Of a DNA stretch of 64,000 bases, positions 1-11,125 are shown piece after piece. The notes beneath the pieces were generated by a model. The model worked only from the letters and a program-made list of their open reading frames with translations, did no database searches and was not told the DNA's origin. The stretch is from contig JAKZAN010000056.1 in assembly GCA_023053545.1 (NCBI GenBank), positions 62,001 to 126,000 of the forward strand. The letters are read 5' to 3'. Origin of the DNA: Lepidurus packardi (lineage: Eukaryota; Arthropoda; Branchiopoda; Notostraca; Triopsidae). A program made the position numbers and the translations under genes. Positions within the stretch are counted from its first letter, which is position 1. Each line of letters starts with the position of its first letter.

Positions 1-579
1 GCTTCACAAGATGAAAAAAAGAAAGCAGAGTCAGGTTTGAGCTCAATCAATCTGCCAAAATTGGGCCCTGTTCATGTGATCAAACGAAAGGAGAATAACA
101 AAATTGTTGTCCATCAAATTCCCCGCTCCGAAACACTCCAAACAATTACCGAACATCTTAATGAAAAAAACGACAAAACACTTGGAATTTCCTTCAAGGT
201 CAACGACATAAACTGGCTTACCCCCAATACTGGAAAGGCATTTGGCTCCTTAATCATTAATACTACCACCCCGGCCATTAAAGCAAAAATCCTAAAGCAA
301 GCCTATCTTCTTGCTTTTAATCGTCTAACCCCTGTCGAAGATTACCATGCGTTAAACGTTCTTCAATGCTTCAAGTGCCAAAAATATGGACATATGGCTT
401 CTAGATGTCCTTCACCAACACAGATCTGCGCTAAATGCTCTGGACAACACCCGCTAAAGACCTGTAACTCGAACAACCAAAAATGCCCTAATTGTGGTGG
501 GAATCATGCTTCCATGCACAAAGATTGTCCCGTGCGCCAAGAATACCTGAAAAACCTTCCAAAAAACCATCAATGTTAG
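1..579 (+). CDS. LINE ORF1 (gag-like zinc-knuckle protein), N-terminus missing
   Basis: The frame is open from the first base of the window to TAG at 577-579, so 192 codons of a longer protein are seen and the start codon lies to the left. The C-terminal part has three cysteine-histidine knuckles: CFKCQKYGHMASRC (from nt 367, CX2CX4HX4C), CAKCSGQHPLKTC (from nt 427, CX2CX3HX4C) and CPNCGGNHASMHKDC (from nt 484, CX2CX3HX6C). This arrangement is known from ORF1 proteins of jockey, I and R1 type LINEs, which bind the element RNA and form the ribonucleoprotein with ORF2. The region before the knuckles resembles the domain usually seen just upstream of them. The last codons contain an A-rich stretch with a slippery heptamer, and the stop overlaps the presumed ORF2 start. 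Confidence 0.9.
   Translation, partial: ASQDEKKKAESGLSSINLPKLGPVHVIKRKENNKIVVHQIPRSETLQTITEHLNEKNDKTLGISFKVNDINWLTPNTGKAFGSLIINTTTPAIKAKILKQAYLLAFNRLTPVEDYHALNVLQCFKCQKYGHMASRCPSPTQICAKCSGQHPLKTCNSNNQKCPNCGGNHASMHKDCPVRQEYLKNLPKNHQC
561..579 (+). promoter_or_regulatory. Slippery heptamer and stop/start overlap between LINE ORF1 and ORF2
   Basis: In the ORF1 frame the sequence reads A AAA AAC at 561-567, a canonical -1 frameshift heptamer. A -1 slip there enters exactly the ORF2 frame. Six bases further the ORF2 ATG (573-575) and the ORF1 TAG (577-579) sit in ATGTTAG. Either -1 frameshifting or termination-reinitiation could therefore express ORF2. The sequence does not decide between them. 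Only weak pairing (GTTA/TAAC, 576-587) is visible downstream as a possible stimulator. Confidence 0.55.
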
Positions 580-3500
580 GCGTAACCTCACGTCCTCAGG
601 TACCCAATTCCGCCACTAATATAAAATCCACTCGTTTTATAATCCATAATATCAGAAAAAGCTATAACCAATTATTGGAGTCAACGAAAGAAGCGGCCAC
701 TCAATTTGCAGATGCACTAATTATACTAGAACCCCCGCAAAATTTGTCTAGTCCAATCCTCCAAAGCTACCACGTATACCCCCCTAAAACGGATTATAAA
801 GGAATAACTGCACTTAAAAACCCAAGCGCATCTCAACTACAAATAATAGTAGTTCGAGAATTATATTGTGTAATCAAATTCACCCCACGAAGGAATCTTC
901 CCCCTTTTATCTTTGTTGGAATTTACCGAAGACACGTGCAAGACATTCAAGTCATTTTAGACGAAATATGGATCAAATACTCAAAATTATCCCCACATTT
1001 AATTATTACAGGCGACTTTAACGCCCACCACTGGGCTTGGGAAAAAAAGTCTCCAGACAAAGCCGGAATAAATCTTCATGAATTCATTCAAAAAAACAAC
1101 TTAACAATCTTGAACGAGTGGAACACAGCCACTTACGAAAATGAAAGGGGAAGCTCCTCTACGCTTGATCTAACACTGGTAACACCAGCATCCCTCCCTT
1201 TCATAAGACACTCATTACTTAAGAACGACGACTTCATTAATGAATCCGACCATGAAGCTATTCTTCTGGAATTCGACTTTCCTCCTGAAAACGATACGCA
1301 CTGGATTTGGAACTATAAAAAGGCTGATTGGGAAAAATTAAATGGTCTTCTTTCGATTGAGATAGAACAAAACTCTTCCCTATTTTCGAATATACAAGGC
1401 ATCGACAGCCTAGATCGAGCTACGAAACTACTATCAGAAGTGATCTCAAATGCTCTAGAAAAATGTATCGCCAAGATCTTATTGACGGAAAAGAAGAATC
1501 CCTGGTGGAATACCGAACTAGCTAAGCTACGTAAAGAAGCAGCCATTCGACTGAAAATATTCAAATCAGCTAGATCCTCTTTAAATCAACTCCTTTGGAA
1601 AAAAGCGAGAAATCTTTACACACAAAAGTGTCGGGAGAGTAAAAATAAATATTGGAATAAAAAACTTCACACCGCGAACAACAAAATACTCTGGAATCTG
1701 GACAGAAGAAGACGCAATCTGCAAACTTCAGCCAGACTCGATCAACTTACTAATGATGATGGGAATGAATTTGATAGCGAAATGTGCAAATTAAACTATC
1801 TAGCTAAAAGTTTATTTTCCACATCAGAAAAACCAATTGAAATCAATTACAAAATATATTCAAAAGAAGAAAACACTTCTACGATCTCTTATGAAGAAGT
1901 ATCGGAAATTGTCAAGAAATTACCTCTCATCAAAGCCCCGGGAAATGATAATATACAACCTATTGTGATTAAAAACACGTGGAGAGTGATTGGTCACACT
2001 GTAGTTTCTCTTTTCAATGTTTCCTTAAATTTTAGTTATTTCCCTAGTGTATGGAAAATAGGTAAAGTAATCCCTATCCCTAAGCCCAATAAAGCTGACT
2101 ACTCAACATACAAAAGTTTTCGCCCTATCACCCTTTTGCCCACAATTGGGAAAATCCTGGAAAAGACAATAACTCAAAAAGTTCTACTCTTTATAGAATC
2201 CAATCATCTCCTATCAAACAGTCAGTGGGGGTTTCGCGCACTAAGATCAACCACCGACGCAATGATGGAGCTAAGCGATCAAATTCTCAAAGGTTTTAAT
2301 AACCGTAACGTCACGTCAGCCCTGTTGTTAGATATTGAAGGTGCATTTGACAATGTGAACCACAAAAAACTTCTACAAATTACAAAAAAGAAGGGACTCA
2401 ACCCCATTATAATTAAGTGGCTTAAAAGTTTTCTATCTGAACGCCAAATTTATTTTCAACATGATAATACCACAAGCCAATGCTATTACGTATCCAAGGG
2501 TGTTCCTCAGGGCTCCCCTTTATCCCCAATTTTGTTCCTTTTATATATAGATGGCGCCCTTAACCTACTAAGAAGCAAACGTATCCGAGTAAGAGCTTTC
2601 GCCGATGATCTACTGCTTGCTGTGACAGGATCATCTGGACAAATAAACGTCAGATTGCTGAGTAGTGCCATTAAATCACTAGAAAAATGGAGCATTAATG
2701 TAAAACTCAAGTTCAACCGCAAGAAAACAGAATTAATCCATTTTTCGAGGAAGCAACTACCAGAAAATACTCCGCTTCATTGGGGAGAAACTACCATTAT
2801 CCCGCAAACACAAATTCGATACCTTGGCCTCATATATAACAACAGATTAACTTGGACTAGCCATGTGGCACAAATATCTTCCGAAGCTAATAAAACACTG
2901 CAGCGAATAAAAAAGCTGTCACATGATTTCAAAGCAATCGAAGCTAACCAAATAAGAACTTTGACATTAGCTACGGTTTACTCGAAAATGTTATACGGAT
3001 TCCCGGCATGGTGTAATTATAATGTATCCAGCTCCTCCCCTTTAAAACTTATCCATCGCCAAACGTTATTAACAATAACAGGAGCCCTTAAAACATCTCC
3101 AACAAGTTCACTTGAAGTTGAAAGTGGTATTCTCCCTTTAGATCTCTTGTTAAAACATAGACTACTCAAATATGCACTGTCAAAACCACTCCCAACTCCA
3201 CAAACAGAATTTCTAGTTAAACACCCAAAATATACCCCATGTTCAATCCTAATTGAGAAATATGTATCGTCTCTAAATTTACCATTAATTTCTTCAAAGA
3301 AACTCCCTACGGAACTTAAAAAATACTTTCAGCAAATTTGGACTGCAAAATGGAATGAAAGCGTCTCCCCCCTACACAATTTAGGAGTCACTCCTTCGTA
3401 TAAACCAATATGTAAACTCAATTCTGACAGGTCCAATATTTCTACTATGATTAAACTTAGATGTGCACATTTCCCAACCCGATGTTACCTTCACAAAATT

Positions 3501-3740
3501 AAAAAAATAGATAAGCCTATCTGCCCCTGTTCCGATCACACTAAACAAGATTTACAACATATATTTTTCCACTGTAGATGGCTAAACAAAATAAGAGCAG
3601 TACTACTAAGGCAACTTTCCAAATTAAAGATACATTTTAATGCAAACCTTTTCCTTTGCAATCCCAAAGCCTTCCCGGCAATAGTTTCTTTTGTTAACAA
3701 CGCAACTTACCTCCTCAAAGAAGCTAGAGCCATTTTATAG
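573..3740 (+). CDS. LINE ORF2: endonuclease-reverse transcriptase
   Basis: This is the replication enzyme: it nicks the target and reverse transcribes the element RNA. I chose the ATG at 573, giving 1,055 aa, because it overlaps the ORF1 stop; the frame is open further upstream, including an ATG at 492. The endonuclease lies at about residues 18-235, with an N-terminal HNIRKS, a glutamate in IILEPP, GDFNAHH at 147-153, STLDLTL, and the SDH motif at 225-227. The reverse transcriptase lies at about 440-760, with LLLDIEGAFD (catalytic Asp 587), GVPQGSPLSP, and the FADD box at 676-679. Near the C-terminus a cysteine-histidine cluster CPCSDHTKQDLQHIFFHC begins around residue 984, as in many LINEs. 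No RNase H motif is visible. No stop or frameshift interrupts the domains, so the enzyme looks intact. Confidence 0.95.
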   Translation: MLGVTSRPQVPNSATNIKSTRFIIHNIRKSYNQLLESTKEAATQFADALIILEPPQNLSSPILQSYHVYPPKTDYKGITALKNPSASQLQIIVVRELYCVIKFTPRRNLPPFIFVGIYRRHVQDIQVILDEIWIKYSKLSPHLIITGDFNAHHWAWEKKSPDKAGINLHEFIQKNNLTILNEWNTATYENERGSSSTLDLTLVTPASLPFIRHSLLKNDDFINESDHEAILLEFDFPPENDTHWIWNYKKADWEKLNGLLSIEIEQNSSLFSNIQGIDSLDRATKLLSEVISNALEKCIAKILLTEKKNPWWNTELAKLRKEAAIRLKIFKSARSSLNQLLWKKARNLYTQKCRESKNKYWNKKLHTANNKILWNLDRRRRNLQTSARLDQLTNDDGNEFDSEMCKLNYLAKSLFSTSEKPIEINYKIYSKEENTSTISYEEVSEIVKKLPLIKAPGNDNIQPIVIKNTWRVIGHTVVSLFNVSLNFSYFPSVWKIGKVIPIPKPNKADYSTYKSFRPITLLPTIGKILEKTITQKVLLFIESNHLLSNSQWGFRALRSTTDAMMELSDQILKGFNNRNVTSALLLDIEGAFDNVNHKKLLQITKKKGLNPIIIKWLKSFLSERQIYFQHDNTTSQCYYVSKGVPQGSPLSPILFLLYIDGALNLLRSKRIRVRAFADDLLLAVTGSSGQINVRLLSSAIKSLEKWSINVKLKFNRKKTELIHFSRKQLPENTPLHWGETTIIPQTQIRYLGLIYNNRLTWTSHVAQISSEANKTLQRIKKLSHDFKAIEANQIRTLTLATVYSKMLYGFPAWCNYNVSSSSPLKLIHRQTLLTITGALKTSPTSSLEVESGILPLDLLLKHRLLKYALSKPLPTPQTEFLVKHPKYTPCSILIEKYVSSLNLPLISSKKLPTELKKYFQQIWTAKWNESVSPLHNLGVTPSYKPICKLNSDRSNISTMIKLRCAHFPTRCYLHKIKKIDKPICPCSDHTKQDLQHIFFHCRWLNKIRAVLLRQLSKLKIHFNANLFLCNPKAFPAIVSFVNNATYLLKEARAIL

Positions 3741-3859
3741 TTCGCTATAATTGGCCCAACGTAATAAGTCCTATACCAAAATATGTATGTACTTAGAACT
3801 TTAAGCCAGCAAAGAGCAAACGCTCACGCTGGTAGTATAAATAAAAAAAAAAAAAAAAA
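3741..3859 (+). other. LINE 3' UTR, stem-loop and A tail
   Basis: After the ORF2 stop there are 102 bp of 3' UTR. At 3806-3832 it can fold into a two-part hairpin: CCAGC (3806-3810) pairs with GCTGG (3828-3832), and inside it GAGC (3814-3817) pairs with GCTC (3822-3825) around an AAAC loop, with a small internal loop between. AATAAA at 3840-3845 merges into the A tail (3843-3859). A stem-loop next to the tail is known in some LINEs as the reverse transcriptase recognition site; that role here is inferred. Confidence 0.7.
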
Positions 3860-4374
3860 CTAATTCCGTAAGGAATGAATTAATTAATTACGTACTGAAA
3901 TAATTCCTTACGGACTGAATTAATTCCTTACGGACTGAATTAATTCCTTACGGACTGAATTAATTCCTTACGGACTGAATTAATTCCTTACGGACTGTAT
4001 TAATTCCTTTCTTACTGAATTAATTCCTTACGGACTGAATTAATTTCATACGGACTGAATTAATTTATTACGGACTGAACTTATTCATTACGGACTGAAT
4101 TAAATCCTTACGGACAGAATTAAATCCTTACGGACTGAATTAATTCCTTACGGACTGAATTAATTCCTTACGGACTGAATTATTCCTTACGGACTGAAAT
4201 AATTCCTTACGGACTGAATTAATTCCTTACGGACTGAATCAATTCCTTACGGACTGAATTAATTCCTTACGGACTGAATTATTTCCTTACGGACTGAATT
4301 AATTCTTTAGGATTGATTGAATTCCCTTATTACTTAATTAATTCCTTACGGACTGAACTATTTCCTTACGGACT

Positions 4375-4413
4375 GAATTAATTCTTTAGGATTGATTGAA
4401 TTCCATTCTTACT
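4375..4413 (+). repeat. 39-bp linked variant pair within the satellite (representative copy)
   Basis: A 20-mer carrying TTCTTTAGGATTGATT is followed by a 19-mer carrying GAATTCCATTCTTACT, after which the normal monomer resumes. The two variants almost always occur together and recur many times in all three satellite blocks. The 19-mer shifts the 20-bp register by 1 bp each time and introduces an EcoRI-type GAATTC. Sub-variants have CTTTCTTACT, CCTTATTACT or CCTTATTGCT in the second half, or GGATGGATTG in the first. Confidence 0.85.
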
Positions 4414-4429
4414 GAAATAATTCCTTACG

Positions 4430-7400
4430 GACTGAATTAATTCCTTACGGACTGAATTAATTCCTTACGGACTGAATTAATTCCTTACGGACTTAATTAA
4501 TTCCTTACGGACTGAATCAATTCCTTACGGACTGAATTAATTCCTTACGGACTGAATTATTTCCTTACGGACTGAATTAATTCTTTAGGATTGATTGAAT
4601 TCCCTTATTGCTTAATTAATTCCTTACGGACTGAACTATTTCCTTACGGACTGAATTAATTCTTTAGGATTGATTGAATTCCATTCTTACTGAAATAATT
4701 CCTTACGGACTGAATTAATTCCTTACGGACTGAATTAATTCCTTACGGACTGAATTAATTCATTACGGAGGGAATTAATTCTTTACGGACTTAATTCATT
4801 CCTTACGGACTTAATTAATTCTTTACGGTCTGAATTAATTCCTTACGGACTGAATTAATTCATTATGGACTTAACTAATTCCGTAAGGAATGAATGAATT
4901 AATTACGGACTGAAATAATTCCTTACTTACTGAATTAATTCCTTACGGACGGAATCAATTCCTTACGGACTGAATTAATTCCTTACGGACTGAATTAATT
5001 CCTTACGGACTAAATTATTCCTTACGGACTGAATTAATTCTTTAGGATTGATTGAATTCCATTCTTACTGAATTAATTCCTTACGGACTGAACTATTTCC
5101 TTTCGGACTGAATTAATTCCTAACATACTGAATCAATTCCTTACGGACTGAATTAATTCCTTACGGACTGAATTAATTCCTTACGGACTGAATTAATTCC
5201 TTACGGACTGAATTAATTCCTTACGGACTGAATTAATTCCTTACGTACTTAATTAATTCCTTACGGTATAAATTAATTCCGAACGGATTTTATTAATTCC
5301 TTACGGACTGAATTAATTCATTACGGACTTAATTAATCCATTACGGACTGAATTATTTCCTTACGTACTGAAGTTATTCCTCACGGACTGAATTAATTCC
5401 TTACGGACTGAATTAATTCCTTACGGACTGAATACCTTACTACCTTACGGACTGAATTAAATCCTTCCGGACTTAATTAATTCCTTACGGACTGAATTAA
5501 TTCCTTACGGACTGAATACCTTACTACCTTACGGACTGAATTAATTCCTTACGGACGGAATTAATTCTTTACGGACCTAATTAATTCCTTACGTACTTAA
5601 TTAATTCTTTACGGTCTGAATTAATTAAGTACGGATTTAGTTAATTCCTTACGGACTTAATTAATTCCTTACGTACTTTATTAATTCCTTACGTACTTAA
5701 TTAAATCTTTACGGTCTGAATTAATTCCGTACGGATTTAAGTAATTCCTTACGGACTGAAATAATTCCTTACGGACTGAATTAATTCCTTACGGACTGAA
5801 TCAATTCCTTACGGACTGAATTAATTCCTTACGGACTGAATTATTTCCTTACGGACTGAATTAATTCTTTAGGATTGATTGAATTCCATTCTTACTGAAT
5901 TAATTCCTTACGGACTGAATTATTTCCTTACGGACTGAATTAATTCTTTAGGATTGATTGAATTCCATTCTTACTGAAATAATTCCTTACGGACTGAATT
6001 AATTCCTTACGGACTGAATTAATTCCTAACGGACGGAATTAATTCCTTACGGACTGAATCATTTCCTTACGGACTGAATTAATTCTTTAGGATTGATTGA
6101 ATTCCTTTCTTACTGAATTAATTTCATACGGACGGAATTAATTCTTTACGGACTTAATTAATTCCTTACGGACTTAATTAATTCCTTACGTACTTAATTA
6201 ATTCTTTACGGTCTGAATTAATTCCTTACGGACTGAATTATTTCCTTACGGACTGAATTAATTCTTTAGGATTGATTGAATTCCTTTCTTAATGAATTAA
6301 TTCCTTACGGACTGAATTAATTCCTTACGGACTGAATTAATTCCTTACGGACTGAATTAATTCCTTACGGACTGAATTAATTCCTTACGGACTGAATCAA
6401 TTCCTTACGGACTGAATTAATTCCTTACGTACTGAAGTCATTCCTTACGGATTGAATTAATTCCTTACGGACTGAATTAATTCCTTACGTACTGAATTAA
6501 TACCTTACGGACTGAATTAAATCCTTACGGACTGAATTAATTCCTTACGGACTGAATTAATTCCTTACGGACTGAATTAATTCTTTAGGATTGATTGAAT
6601 TCCATTCTTACTGAATTAATTCCTTACGGACTGAATTATTTCCTTACGGACTGAATTAATTCTTTAGGATGGATTGAATTCCATTCTTACTGAATTAATT
6701 CCTTACGGACTGAATTAATTCCTTACGGACTGAATCAATTCCTTACGGACTGAATTAATTCCTTACGTACTGAAGTTATTCCTTACGGATTGAATTAATT
6801 CCTTACGGACTGAATTCATTCCTTACGGACTGAATTAATACCTTACGGACTGAATTAAATCCTTACGGACTGAATTAATTCCTTACGGACTTAATTAATT
6901 CCTTACGGACTTAATTAATTCCTTACGGTATGAATTAATTCCGTACGGATTTTATTAATTCCTTACGGACTGAATTAATTCATTACGGACTTAATTAATC
7001 CATTACGGACTGAATTATTTCCTAACGTACTGAAGTTATTCCTTACGGACTGAATTAATTCCTTACGGACTGAATTAATTCCTTACGGACTGAATTAATA
7101 CCTTACGGCCTGAATTAAATCCTTACGGAGTGAATTAATTCCTTACGGACTTAATTAATTCCTTACGGACTAAATTAATTCCTTACGGACTGAATTAATT
7201 CATTACGGACTGAATTAATTCCTTACGGACTTCATTAATACCTTACGGACCTAATTAATTCCTTACGGACGGAATTAATTCTTTACGGACTTAATTAATT
7301 CCTTACGGACTTAGTTAATTCCATACGGACTTAATTAATTCTTTACGGTCTGAATTAATTCCGTACGGATTTAATTATTTCCTTACGGACTGAAATAATT

Positions 7401-10400
7401 CCTTACGGACTGAATCATTTCCTTACGGACTGAATTAATTCTTTAGGATTGATTGAATTCCTTTCTTACTGAATTAATTTCATACGGACGGAATTAATTC
7501 TTTACGGACTTAATTAATTCCTTACGGACTGAATTAATTCCTTACGGACTGAATTATTTCCTTACGGACTGAATTAATTCTTTAGGATTGATTGAATTCC
7601 TTTCTTAATGAATTAATTCCTTACGGACTGAATTAATTCCTTAATTAATTCCTTACGGACTGAATTAATTTCATACGGACTGAATTAATTCATTACGGAC
7701 TTAATTAATCGATTTCGGACTGAATTAATTCCTTACGTACTGAACTTATTCCTTACGGACTGAATTAATTCCTTACGGACTGAATTAATTCCTTACGGAC
7801 TGAATTAATTCCTTACGGACTGAATTAATTCCTTACGGACTTAATTAATTCCTTACGGACTGAATCAATTCCTTACGGACTGAATTAATTCCTTACGGAC
7901 TGAATTATTTCCTTACGGACTGAATTAATTCTTTAGGATTGATTGAATTCCCTTATTGCTTAATTAATTCCTTACGGACTGAACTATTTCCTTACGGACT
8001 GAATTAATTCTTTAGGATTGATTGAATTCCATTCTTACTGAAATAATTCCTTACGGACTGAATTAATTCCTTACGGACTGAATTAATTCCTTACGGACTG
8101 AATTAATTCATTACGGAGGGAATTAATTCTTTACGGACTTAATTCATTCCTTACGGACTTAATTAATTCTTTACGGTCTGAATTAATTCCTTACGGACTG
8201 AATTAATTCATTATGGACTTAACTAATTCCGTAAGGAATGAATGAATTAATTACGGACTGAAATAATTCCTTACTTACTGAATTAATTCCTTACGGACGG
8301 AATCAATTCCTTACGGACTGAATTAATTCCTTACGGACTGAATTAATTCCTTACGGACTAAATTATTCCTTACGGACTGAATTAATTCTTTAGGATTGAT
8401 TGAATTCCATTCTTACTGAATTAATTCCTTACGGACTGAACTATTTCCTTTCGGACTGAATTAATTCCTAACATACTGAATCAATTCCTTACGGACTGAA
8501 TGAATTCCTTACGGACTGAATTAATTCCTTACGGACTGAATTAATTCCTTACGGACTGAATTAATTCCTTACGGACTGAATTAATTCCTTACGTACTTAA
8601 TTAATTCCTTACGGTATAAATTAATTCCGAACGGATTTTATTAATTCCTTACGGACTGAATTAATTCATTACGGACTTAATTAATCCATTACGGACTGAA
8701 TTATTTCCTTACGTACTGAAGTTATTCCTCACGGACTGAATTAATTCCTTACGGACTGAATTAATTCCTTACGGACTGAATACCTTACTACCTTACGGAC
8801 TGAATTAAATCCTTCCGGACTTAATTAATTCCTTACGGACTGAATTAATTCCTTACGGACTGAATACCTTACTACCTTACGGACTGAATTAATTCCTTAC
8901 GGACGGAATTAATTCTTTACGGACCTAATTAATTCCTTACGTACTTAATTAATTCTTTACGGTCTGAATTAATTAAGTACGGATTTAGTTAATTCCTTAC
9001 GGACTTAATTAATTCCTTACGTACTTTATTAATTCCTTACGTACTTAATTAAATCTTTACGGTCTGAATTAATTCCGTACGGATTTAAGTAATTCCTTAC
9101 GGACTGAAATAATTCCTTACGGACTGAATTAATTCCTTACGGACTGAATCAATTCCTTACGGACTGAATTAATTCCTTACGGACTGAATTATTTCCTTAC
9201 GGACTGAATTAATTCTTTAGGATTGATTGAATTCCATTCTTACTGAATTAATTCCTTACGGACTGAATTATTTCCTTACGGACTGAATTAATTCTTTAGG
9301 ATTGATTGAATTCCATTCTTACTGAAATAATTCCTTACGGACTGAATTAATTCCTTACGGACTGAATTAATTCCTTACGGACGGAATTAATTCCTTACGG
9401 ACTGAATCATTTCCTTACGGACTGAATTAATTCTTTAGGATTGATTGAATTCCTTTCTTACTGAATTAATTTCATACGGACGGAATTAATTCTTTACGGA
9501 CTTAATTAATTCCTTACGGACTTAATTAATTCCTTACGTACTTAATTAATTCTTTACGGTCTGAATTAATTCCTTACGGACTGAATTATTTCCTTACGGA
9601 CTGAATTAATTCTTTAGGATTGATTGAATTCCTTTCTTAATGAATTAATTCCTTACGGACTGAATTAATTCCTTACGGACTGAATTAATTCCTTACGGAC
9701 TGAATTAATTCCTTACGGACTGAATTAATTCCTTACGGACTGAATCAATTCCTTACGGACTGAATTAATTCCTTACGTACTGAAGTTATTCCTTACGGAT
9801 TGAATTAATTCCTTACGGACTGAATTAATTCCTTACGTACTGAATTAATACCTTACGGACTGAATTAAATCCTTACGGACTGAATTAATTCCTTACGGAC
9901 TGAATTAATTCCTTACGGACTGAATTAATTCTTTAGGATTGATTGAATTCCATTCTTACTGAATTAATTCCTTACGGACTGAATTATTTCCTTACGGACT
10001 GAATTAATTCTTTAGGATGGATTGAATTCCATTCTTACTGAATTAATTCCTTACGGACTGAATTAATTCCTTACGGACTGAATCAATTCCTTACGGACTG
10101 AATTAATTCCTTACGTACTGAAGTTATTCCTTACGGATTGAATTAATTCCTTACGGACTGAATTCATTCCTTACGGACTGAATTAATACCTTACGGACTG
10201 AATTAAATCCTTACGGACTGAATTAATTCCTTACGGACTTAATTAATTCCTTACGGACTTAATTAATTCCTTACGGTATGAATTAATTCCGTACGGATTT
10301 TATTAATTCCTTACGGACTGAATTAATTCATTACGGACTTAATTAATCCATTACGGACTGAATTATTTCCTAACGTACTGAAGTTATTCCTTACGGACTG

Positions 10401-11125
10401 AATTAATTCCTTACGGACTGAATTAATTCCTTACGGACTGAATTAATACCTTACGGCCTGAATTAAATCCTTACGGAGTGAATTAATTCCTTACGGACTT
10501 AATTAATTCCTTACGGACTAAATTAATTCCTTACGGACTGAATTAATTCATTACGGACTGAATTAATTCCTTACGGACTTCATTAATACCTTACGGACCT
10601 AATTAATTCCTTACGGACGGAATTAATTCTTTACGGACTTAATTAATTCCTTACGGACTTAGTTAATTCCATACGGACTTAATTAATTCTTTACGGTCTG
10701 AATTAATTCCGTACGGATTTAATTATTTCCTTACGGACTGAAATAATTCCTTACGGACTGAATCATTTCCTTACGGACTGAATTAATTCTTTAGGATTGA
10801 TTGAATTCCTTTCTTACTGAATTAATTTCATACGGACGGAATTAATTCTTTACGGACTTAATTAATTCCTTACGGACTGAATTAATTCCTTACGGACTGA
10901 ATTATTTCCTTACGGACTGAATTAATTCTTTAGGATTGATTGAATTCCTTTCTTAATGAATTAATTCCTTACGGACTGAATTAATTCCTTAATTAATTCC
11001 TTACGGACTGAATTAATTTCATACGGACTGAATTAATTCATTACGGACTTAATTAATCGATTTCGGACTGAATTAATTCCTTACGTACTGAACTTATTCC
11101 TTACGGACTGAATTAATTCCTTACG
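4430..11125 (+). repeat. Higher-order repeat: two tandem copies of a 3,348-bp unit
   Basis: Copies are about 4430-7777 and 7778-11125. The spacing is constant for several markers: CCCTTATTGC at 4602 and 7950, ATACCTTACTACC at 5432 and 8780, GGATGGATTG at about 6668 and 10016, and CGATTTCGG at 7710 and 11058. Only a few substitutions were noticed between copies (T5154/G8502, A6028/T9376, C6439/T9787), so identity is near 99.9% by eye. Parts of the unit recur again with an offset of 2,563 bp (about 8930-9997 against 11490-12560). Confidence 0.88.
4872..4912 (+). repeat. Satellite variant with inverted 8-bp core (representative copy)
   Basis: The normal CCTTACGG is replaced by its exact reverse complement CCGTAAGG, followed by AATGAATGAATTAATTACGG. 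This gives an inverted repeat TCCGTAA (4880-4886)/TTACGGA (4903-4909) with a 16-nt loop. The same variant recurs at about 3866, 8229, 27739, 28476, 29571, 31989, 33998, 42065, 46051, 49512, 49681, 52979, 54622, 57587, 60017, 61096, 61906 and 63838, among others. Confidence 0.85.

Larger units (their letters stand above)
1..3859 (+). mobile_element. Non-LTR retrotransposon (LINE), jockey/I/R1-like, 5' end outside window
   Basis: The segment reads as the 3' part of a LINE: end of ORF1 with three zinc knuckles, full ORF2 (endonuclease plus reverse transcriptase), a 102-bp 3' UTR and a 17-nt A tail at 3843-3859. The satellite begins at the next base. Both ORFs are unbroken inside the window, so the copy is not visibly decayed. 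ORF2 has an N-terminal apurinic-type endonuclease and no recognisable RNase H after the RT, which fits the jockey superfamily in the broad sense; the exact clade is not resolved. The left end, and hence any target-site duplication and any satellite on that side, lies outside the window. Its codons are clearly more AT-rich than those of the BEL element at 34675-41472. Confidence 0.93.
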
